Shown here piece after piece: positions 59,471 to 64,000 of a DNA stretch of 64,000 nucleotides. The stretch spans positions 4,250,001 to 4,314,000 of the forward strand of contig NZ_CP083546.1 in assembly GCF_025144145.1 (NCBI RefSeq), given 5' to 3'. Position 1 is the first letter of the stretch. Each line of letters starts with the position of its first letter. Origin of the DNA: Leisingera sp. M658. Its GTDB lineage: Bacteria; Pseudomonadota; Alphaproteobacteria; Rhodobacterales; Rhodobacteraceae. Made by a program: the position numbers and the translations under genes. The notes below the pieces were generated by a model. That model worked only from the letters and a program-made list of their open reading frames with translations, had not been told where the DNA came from and searched no databases.

Positions 59471-61066
59471 ATGGCTCCCAAAGTTCTCATCTCCGACAAG
59501 CTGTCCGAAGCTGCCGTCCAGATCTTCCGCGACCGGGGCATCGACGTCGATTTCCTGCCTGATGTGGGCAAGGACAAGGACAAGCTGGCGGAAATCATCG
59601 GCCAGTACGACGGCCTGGCGATCCGCTCGGCGACCAAAGTGACCGAAAAGATCCTGGAGAGTGCCGCAAACCTCAAGGTGATCGGCCGCGCTGGCATCGG
59701 CACCGACAACATCGACAAAGAAGCCGCCTCCAAGCGCGGCGTCATTGTGATGAACACCCCCTTCGGCAACATGATCACCACCGCCGAACACGCCATCGCC
59801 ATGATGTTCGCAACCGCCCGTCAGCTGCCCGAGGCCTCGGCGTCCACCCATGCGGGCAAATGGGAGAAGTCCAAGTTCATGGGCACCGAACTGACCGCCA
59901 AGACCCTGGGTGTGATCGGTGCCGGCAACATCGGTGGCATCGTCTGCGACCGCGCCCGCGGCCTCAAGATGAAGGTGGTGGCCTATGACCCGTACCTGAG
60001 CACTGAGAAGGCCGACAAGATGGGCGTCGAAAAGGTTGAGCTGGACGAGCTGCTGGCCCGTGCCGACTTCATCACCTTGCATGTGCCGCTGACCGACCAG
60101 ACCCGCAACATCCTGTCCAAGGAAAACCTGGAGAAGACCAAGAAGGGCGTGCGCATCATCAACTGCGCCCGCGGCGGCCTGGTGGATGAGGGCGCGCTGG
60201 CGGAATTGCTGACCTCTGGCCATGTGGCAGGTGCGGCCTTCGACGTGTTCTCGGTCGAGCCGGCCAAGGAAAACGCCCTCTTCGGCCTGCCCAATGTGGT
60301 CTGCACCCCGCATTTGGGTGCCGCCACCACCGAGGCGCAGGAAAACGTCGCTCTGCAGGTGGCTGAGCAGATGTCCAACTACCTGCTGACCGGCGCTGTG
60401 GAAAACGCGCTCAACATGCCCTCGGTGACGGCGGAAGAAGCCAAGGTCATGGGCCCCTGGATCAAATTGGCCGACCACTTGGGCAGCTTCGTGGGGCAGA
60501 TGACGGATGAACCGATCAAGGCGATCAACATCCTTTATGATGGTGCCGCTTCGGAGATGAACCTGGACGCGCTGAACTGTGCGGTGATTGCCGGAATCAT
60601 GAAACGCGCCAACCCCGAGGTGAACATGGTTTCCGCCCCGGTGGTCGCCAAGGAGCGCGGCATCCAGATATCGACCACGAACCAAGACAAATCCGGCACC
60701 TTCGACGGCTATGTCAAGGTGACCGCAGTGACCTCCAAGCGCGAACGCTCGGTGGCTGGAACCGTGTTCTCCGACGGCAAGCCGCGGTTCATCCAGATCA
60801 AGGGTATCAACATCGAGGCCGAGGTCGGCGCGCATATGCTGTACACCACCAACGAGGACGTGCCCGGCATCATCGGCACCCTGGGCCATACCCTGGGCGA
60901 AAGCGATGTGAATATCGCCAATTTCACCCTGGGCCGCTCCGAAGCCGGCGGCGAAGCCATCGCGCTGCTGTATGTGGATGACGAGGTGCCAGCAGAGGTC
61001 CGCGCCAAGCTGGCCGAAACCGGGTTGTTCAACCAGATTAAACCATTGGCATTCGACGTCGTCTGA
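59471..61066 (+). CDS. serA: D-3-phosphoglycerate dehydrogenase
   Basis: A 531-residue long-form SerA, first enzyme of serine synthesis. The substrate domain starts APKVLISDKLSEAAVQIFRD; the NAD-binding motif is LGVIGAGNIGGIVCDRARGL; catalytic residues fall in NCARGGLVDEGAL and the histidine in VVCTPHLGAATTEA. An intervening ASB domain and a C-terminal ACT domain (NEDVPGIIGTLGHTLGESDV) may give serine feedback. The start at 59471 has AAGGA eight bases upstream. A terminator follows. Confidence 0.97.
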   Translation: MAPKVLISDKLSEAAVQIFRDRGIDVDFLPDVGKDKDKLAEIIGQYDGLAIRSATKVTEKILESAANLKVIGRAGIGTDNIDKEAASKRGVIVMNTPFGNMITTAEHAIAMMFATARQLPEASASTHAGKWEKSKFMGTELTAKTLGVIGAGNIGGIVCDRARGLKMKVVAYDPYLSTEKADKMGVEKVELDELLARADFITLHVPLTDQTRNILSKENLEKTKKGVRIINCARGGLVDEGALAELLTSGHVAGAAFDVFSVEPAKENALFGLPNVVCTPHLGAATTEAQENVALQVAEQMSNYLLTGAVENALNMPSVTAEEAKVMGPWIKLADHLGSFVGQMTDEPIKAINILYDGAASEMNLDALNCAVIAGIMKRANPEVNMVSAPVVAKERGIQISTTNQDKSGTFDGYVKVTAVTSKRERSVAGTVFSDGKPRFIQIKGINIEAEVGAHMLYTTNEDVPGIIGTLGHTLGESDVNIANFTLGRSEAGGEAIALLYVDDEVPAEVRAKLAETGLFNQIKPLAFDVV

Positions 61067-61095
61067 AAGTTGATTGCGTAACTGGTTCAATCAGG

Positions 61096-61123
61096 AACGC
61101 CGCCCGGTTATAAGGGCGGCGTT
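61096..61123 (+). terminator. serA terminator
   Basis: Perfect stem AACGCCGCCC / GGGCGGCGTT with an 8-nt loop, followed by TTC, 29 bases past the stop. Confidence 0.88.
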
Positions 61124-61159
61124 TTCATATCCGGCCCTCTCCAGACAAAGGATCTTGCA

Positions 61160-61888
61160 ATGACCGCGCCCCTATATGCGATCGGCGACATTCACGGCCA
61201 GCTTGCCATGCTGGAGGAGGCTTTGACCCGGATCGAGGCCGACGGCGGCCCGGACGCTCGGATTGTCTTTCTGGGAGATTACACAGACCGCGGCCCGGAC
61301 AGCCGCGGGGTGCTGGACCGGCTGATCACAGGTCAGGAGGAGGGGCGCGACTGGATAACGCTGTTAGGCAACCATGACCGGATGTTTGCCTGGTTCATGG
61401 AAGACACGCCCCGCCATGACCCGCATCTGCTGGTCGGCTATCACTGGCTGCATGAGCGGATCGGCGGAGTTGAGACCCTGGCCAGCTACGGGCTGACATT
61501 CGAAGACCGCACCCGGCTCGACGCCCTGCAGGCCCGGGCCAAAGAGGTGATCCCGGCCCGGCACACTGAATTCTTGCGTCGCCTCATGCCCCTTTACGAG
61601 ACGCCGGACCTTGCCTTTGTGCACGCCGGAATTCGCCCCGGCGTATCGCTGCCCCAGCAGCAGGAGAACGATCTGGTCTGGATCCGGCAGGCATTTCACG
61701 ACCACACCGGCCCGCACCCGAAACTGATTGTGCATGGCCACACGCCGGTGGACCGGCCCAGCCATTACGGCAACCGCATCAACCTCGACACCGGCGCCGG
61801 CTACGGCCGCCCGGTCAGTGCCGCCGTTTTCGAAGGCCGCAACTGCTGGCTGCTCACGGAAAACGGCCGCCAGCTGCTGACCCCGTAG
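61160..61888 (+). CDS. Metallophosphoesterase (ApaH/PrpA-like serine/threonine phosphatase fold)
   Basis: A 242-residue calcineurin-like phosphoesterase. Metal motifs are AIGDIHGQLAMLEEAL (GDxHG), VFLGDYTDRGPDS (GDxxDRG), TLLGNHDRMF (GNHD/E) and LIVHGHTPV (GHT). These place it among PrpA/ApaH-type phosphatases that act on phosphoproteins or dinucleoside polyphosphates; which one cannot be told. It is transcribed alone after the serA terminator. Confidence 0.92.
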   Translation: MTAPLYAIGDIHGQLAMLEEALTRIEADGGPDARIVFLGDYTDRGPDSRGVLDRLITGQEEGRDWITLLGNHDRMFAWFMEDTPRHDPHLLVGYHWLHERIGGVETLASYGLTFEDRTRLDALQARAKEVIPARHTEFLRRLMPLYETPDLAFVHAGIRPGVSLPQQQENDLVWIRQAFHDHTGPHPKLIVHGHTPVDRPSHYGNRINLDTGAGYGRPVSAAVFEGRNCWLLTENGRQLLTP

Positions 61889-61904
61889 TTTTCCCTTCTT
61901 CTTC

Positions 61905-61955
61905 TGGCCAAAAACATCCTGGGGGTGAGCGCCAGCGGCGCGAAGGGGCGCGCAA
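61905..61955 (+). repeat. Roseobacter-type intergenic element, variant copy
   Basis: GGCCAAAAACATCCTGGGGGTGAGCG, then CGCCAGCGGCG and a GGGGCGCGC tail resemble the AAATATCCYGGGG elements elsewhere in the window. It abuts the transposase remnant. Confidence 0.55.
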
Positions 61956-61956
61956 T

Positions 61957-62568
61957 CCTGGGCTTGTTGAAGCACCGCTCGACGGGAATGCGCAAGGAAT
62001 ACAGCGAATGCTCCACACCGACCCGCATCTTGCGTGATTTGCGCATGGGAATCTGGTCGAGCACGTCCCGCGCCTCCATCCTTTTCCGAATATTGTTAGC
62101 GTCATAGCCTCGGTCAACCAACAGGACGCTCGTCTCAGGCAAGTCGTCGGCCATGACCATGTCGAACCCCTGGCAATCGGATGTCTGGCCCGGTGTGATC
62201 TCGGTCCTCATTGGCAGGCCTGCTGCGGTGACGCCGAGAAGGATCATTTGAAGGGCATCCGGCACCGTCCCGCTTTGGTTCAGGGCGTCCATGATGCCCT
62301 CCCGCAACCCCGCCAGCGTCCAACGCCGGAGCTGCCGGTAGATATTCGGCCACTTGCCGGATTCTTCAGGCAGGTCACGCCATGGCGCGCCGGTGCGGGC
62401 GATCCAGAAAACTCCATCGAGAACAAGGCGGTGATCGGTAGGTTTGCGCCGGTTCGGGGCGTGTGCAGCCCGGATAAACCGGTCAAAAAACGCCCATTCC
62501 TCGTGCGGCAAAAATCTCGTGCCAAGCTGGTCTTCCTCGTAGATCCCGGTGTGAATCATGACCGGCAC
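61957..62568 (-). pseudogene. IS5-family transposase remnant with internal deletion
   Basis: The N-terminal IS5/IS427-type region is well kept (FFDRFIRAAHAPNRRKPTDH; ARTGAPWRDLPEESGKWPNI; MDALNQSGTVPDALQM). The DST-containing segment with the first catalytic aspartate, normally next, is gone, and the frame resumes at LLGVTAAGLPMRTEITPGQT. The later LLVDRGYDANN and IPVERCFNK motifs remain, after which transposase sequence ends abruptly near 61957. Lacking one catalytic residue and its 3' end, it cannot be active. No terminal inverted repeats were found. Confidence 0.85.
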
Positions 62569-62608
62569 CCGATGTGAAGCCCTTTTGTCGACACAGCCTG
62601 AATCACAA

Positions 62609-63655
62609 TCAGGTCCAGTCCAGTACCACTTTGCCGCTAGAGCCAGATTTCATCGCTGCAAAGCCCTCGGCAAAATCATCCACTGCAAAGCGATGGGTGA
62701 TCACCCGGCTCACGTCCAGCCCGTTCTGCAGCATGGCGATCATCTTGTACCAGGTTTCGAACATTTCGCGCCCGTAGACGCCTTTGATGGTGATCGCCTT
62801 GAACACGATGCGTGACCAGTCGACCGGCGATTTTCCCGGCGGAATGCCCAACAGGGCAATCTTGCCGCCCATCACCAGGGCTTCTACCATCTGATCCAAT
62901 GCCGTTTGCGAACCGGACATTTCCAGCCCGACATCAAACCCCTGTTTCAGGCCCAACTCGCGCACCACGTCATGCAAGTCTTCCTGCGCCACGTTCACCG
63001 CGCGCACCGCTGGCGCCACATGTTCCGCCAGCGACAGGCGGTCCGGGTTGATATCGGTGATCACCACATGGCGCGCGCCGGCATGTTTCGCCACCGCCGC
63101 CGCCATGATGCCAATGGGGCCTGCGCCGGTAATCAGCACGTCTTCGCCCAGCAGATCAAAGCTCAGCGCAGTATGCACAGCATTGCCCAAGGGGTCCAAA
63201 ATGGCACCGATCTCATCCGGGATTTCCTCCGGCAGCGGCACCACGTTAAAGGCGGGGAGTTTCAGATATTGGGCAAAGGCGCCTTGCTCATTCACCCCGA
63301 TGCCGCGGGTTCCGGGGTCCAGGTGGAACTTGCCGGCGCGGCTCTGGCGCGAGTCCGTCTTGATCAGATGCCCCTCGCCGGAGCAGCGCTGCCCCACCGT
63401 CAAATCGGTGACATTGCGCCCGATCTCGACGATTTCACCCGCAAATTCATGCCCGGTAATCATTGGCACCGGCACGGTGTGCGAAGCCCACTCATCCCAG
63501 TTCCAGATGTGGATGTCGGTGCCGCAGATGCCGGTCTTCTTGATTTTGATCAGCACCTCATCCGGGCCGATTTCCGGTACCGGCGCCTGCACCATCCACA
63601 GGCCCTCCTGCGGCTGGCTCTTCTCCAGCGCCTTCATTGTGTTTGGGCGGCTCAT
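62609..63655 (-). CDS. tdh: L-threonine 3-dehydrogenase
   Basis: A 348-residue zinc-dependent medium-chain dehydrogenase that oxidises threonine to 2-amino-3-ketobutyrate. Catalytic-zinc residues are intact: Cys44 ([14 protein letters not shown]), His69-Glu70 (TGHEF). The NAD motif is [20 protein letters not shown]. The four structural-zinc cysteines known from E. coli Tdh are absent: the segment 92-116 reads [20 protein letters not shown] then LDPGT. The start overlaps the kbl stop by 4 bp, so the two steps are co-translated. Confidence 0.95.
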   Translation of the reverse strand: MSRPNTMKALEKSQPQEGLWMVQAPVPEIGPDEVLIKIKKTGICGTDIHIWNWDEWASHTVPVPMITGHEFAGEIVEIGRNVTDLTVGQRCSGEGHLIKTDSRQSRAGKFHLDPGTRGIGVNEQGAFAQYLKLPAFNVVPLPEEIPDEIGAILDPLGNAVHTALSFDLLGEDVLITGAGPIGIMAAAVAKHAGARHVVITDINPDRLSLAEHVAPAVRAVNVAQEDLHDVVRELGLKQGFDVGLEMSGSQTALDQMVEALVMGGKIALLGIPPGKSPVDWSRIVFKAITIKGVYGREMFETWYKMIAMLQNGLDVSRVITHRFAVDDFAEGFAAMKSGSSGKVVLDWT

Positions 63656-64000
63656 GACACGATCCCCAGCGCCTTGCCCACCTTGCCAAAGGCGGTCAAT
63701 GCCCGGTCCAGCTCGTCCCGCGTCAGCGCCGCATTCATCTGGGTGCGGATCCGCGCCTGGCCGCGCGGCACCACCGGGAAGAAGAAGCCGGAGACATAAA
63801 CGCCCTCGTCAAACAGCTTTGCCGCCATGTCCTGCGCCAGCTGCGCCTCGCCCAGCATCACAGGGATGATCGGGTGCTCACCCGGCAGCAGGTCAAAGCC
63901 CAAGCCTTCCAGCCCGGCGCGCCAGTACTTTGCATTCTCAAACAGCTGCGCCCGCAGCCCGTCCCCTTCTTCCACCAGACGGATCGCCTCCAGCCCGGCA
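63652..64000 (-). CDS. kbl: 2-amino-3-ketobutyrate CoA ligase (glycine C-acetyltransferase), partial
   Basis: Only the last ~115 residues are in the window; the gene continues beyond base 64000. The visible part, [40 protein letters not shown] and [19 protein letters not shown], is the C-terminal domain of the Kbl/BioF alpha-oxoamine synthase family. With Tdh it converts threonine to glycine and acetyl-CoA. Gene order kbl-tdh and the 4-bp overlap match this assignment. Confidence 0.94.
   Translation of the reverse strand, partial: AGLEAIRLVEEGDGLRAQLFENAKYWRAGLEGLGFDLLPGEHPIIPVMLGEAQLAQDMAAKLFDEGVYVSGFFFPVVPRGQARIRTQMNAALTRDELDRALTAFGKVGKALGIVS

Noticed and set aside
61801-62568. Active IS5 element
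   Set aside because: The transposase lacks the first catalytic aspartate region and its 3' end, and no terminal inverted repeats were found.
1-64000. tRNA, rRNA, prophage or defence island
   Set aside because: No cloverleaf, rRNA-like, phage structural or restriction/toxin gene pattern was seen anywhere in the window.

Overview
The window looks like chromosomal DNA of a Roseobacter-group alphaproteobacterium (Rhodobacterales; a Leisingera/Phaeobacter/Ruegeria-like organism). This is inferred from the G+C-rich coding, the FlaF/FlbT flagellin regulators, the single-domain FlgJ, the CtrA-type TTAA-N7-TTAA site, the Hint-domain surface protein, the serC leader and the recurrent AAATATCC(C/T)GGG intergenic element. 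No rRNA, tRNA, CRISPR array or intact mobile element was seen.

Region 1 (about 1-18033) is a large part of a flagellar cluster. An export-apparatus operon (flhA-fliR-flhB-fliJ-like, plus strand) converges on a rod/ring operon (flgB-flgC-fliE-fliQ-flgF-flgG-flgA-flgH-fliL, minus strand). fliI diverges from flgB. After fliI lies a scar of dead DNA: an IS66 scrap, the 3' half of a TRAP permease gene and an IS3 transposase scrap. Then come flbT-flaF and fliC, whose leader has complementary GC stem-loops, followed by flgN-flgJ and, divergently, fliK-flgD.

Region 2 (about 18143-31429) is dominated by polyamine-type uptake and catabolism. A PuuB-like oxidase and a PotFGHI-type ABC transporter lie on the minus strand, with a divergent GntR regulator and a putrescine-type aminotransferase. 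A shared TGATCA-centred motif overlaps the likely promoters of both the transporter and the aminotransferase. A second spermidine/putrescine-class ABC operon follows; it is preceded by a 14-bp direct repeat at 21-bp spacing.

Region 3 (31555-39361) is housekeeping: a lytic transglycosylase, a WYL regulator facing a GST-like gene across a perfect TGACA-N5-TGTCA palindrome, a DUF1801 protein, RNase R, a DUF2064 transferase, a GNAT enzyme and dapE.

Region 4 (39506-51438) is more accessory. It has a choice-of-anchor-L/Hint protein with a perfect CtrA box, a frameshifted second Hint gene, a bacterial ionotropic-glutamate-receptor-like protein whose pore lacks the K+ filter, hutD/hutF, dapD, a GntR regulator, a threonine dehydratase-like enzyme, a LOG protein and a serralysin-like RTX metalloprotease.

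Region 5 (51481-64000) holds rlmN, an LprI-like and an IalB-like secreted protein, an asparaginase, an ArsR/AHSA1/YciI-type cluster, a TSUP permease, and the serine pathway (serB divergent from serC-serA, with a structured serC leader). A metallophosphoesterase, an IS5-type remnant and the threonine-to-glycine pair kbl-tdh complete it; kbl runs off the end.

The best candidates for new biology are the filter-swapped glutamate-receptor-like protein at 42376-43494 and the CtrA-linked Hint surface locus. The TGATCA operator pair of the polyamine regulon, the AraC-like repeat of the second transporter and the fliC leader are regulatory hypotheses that can be tested directly.
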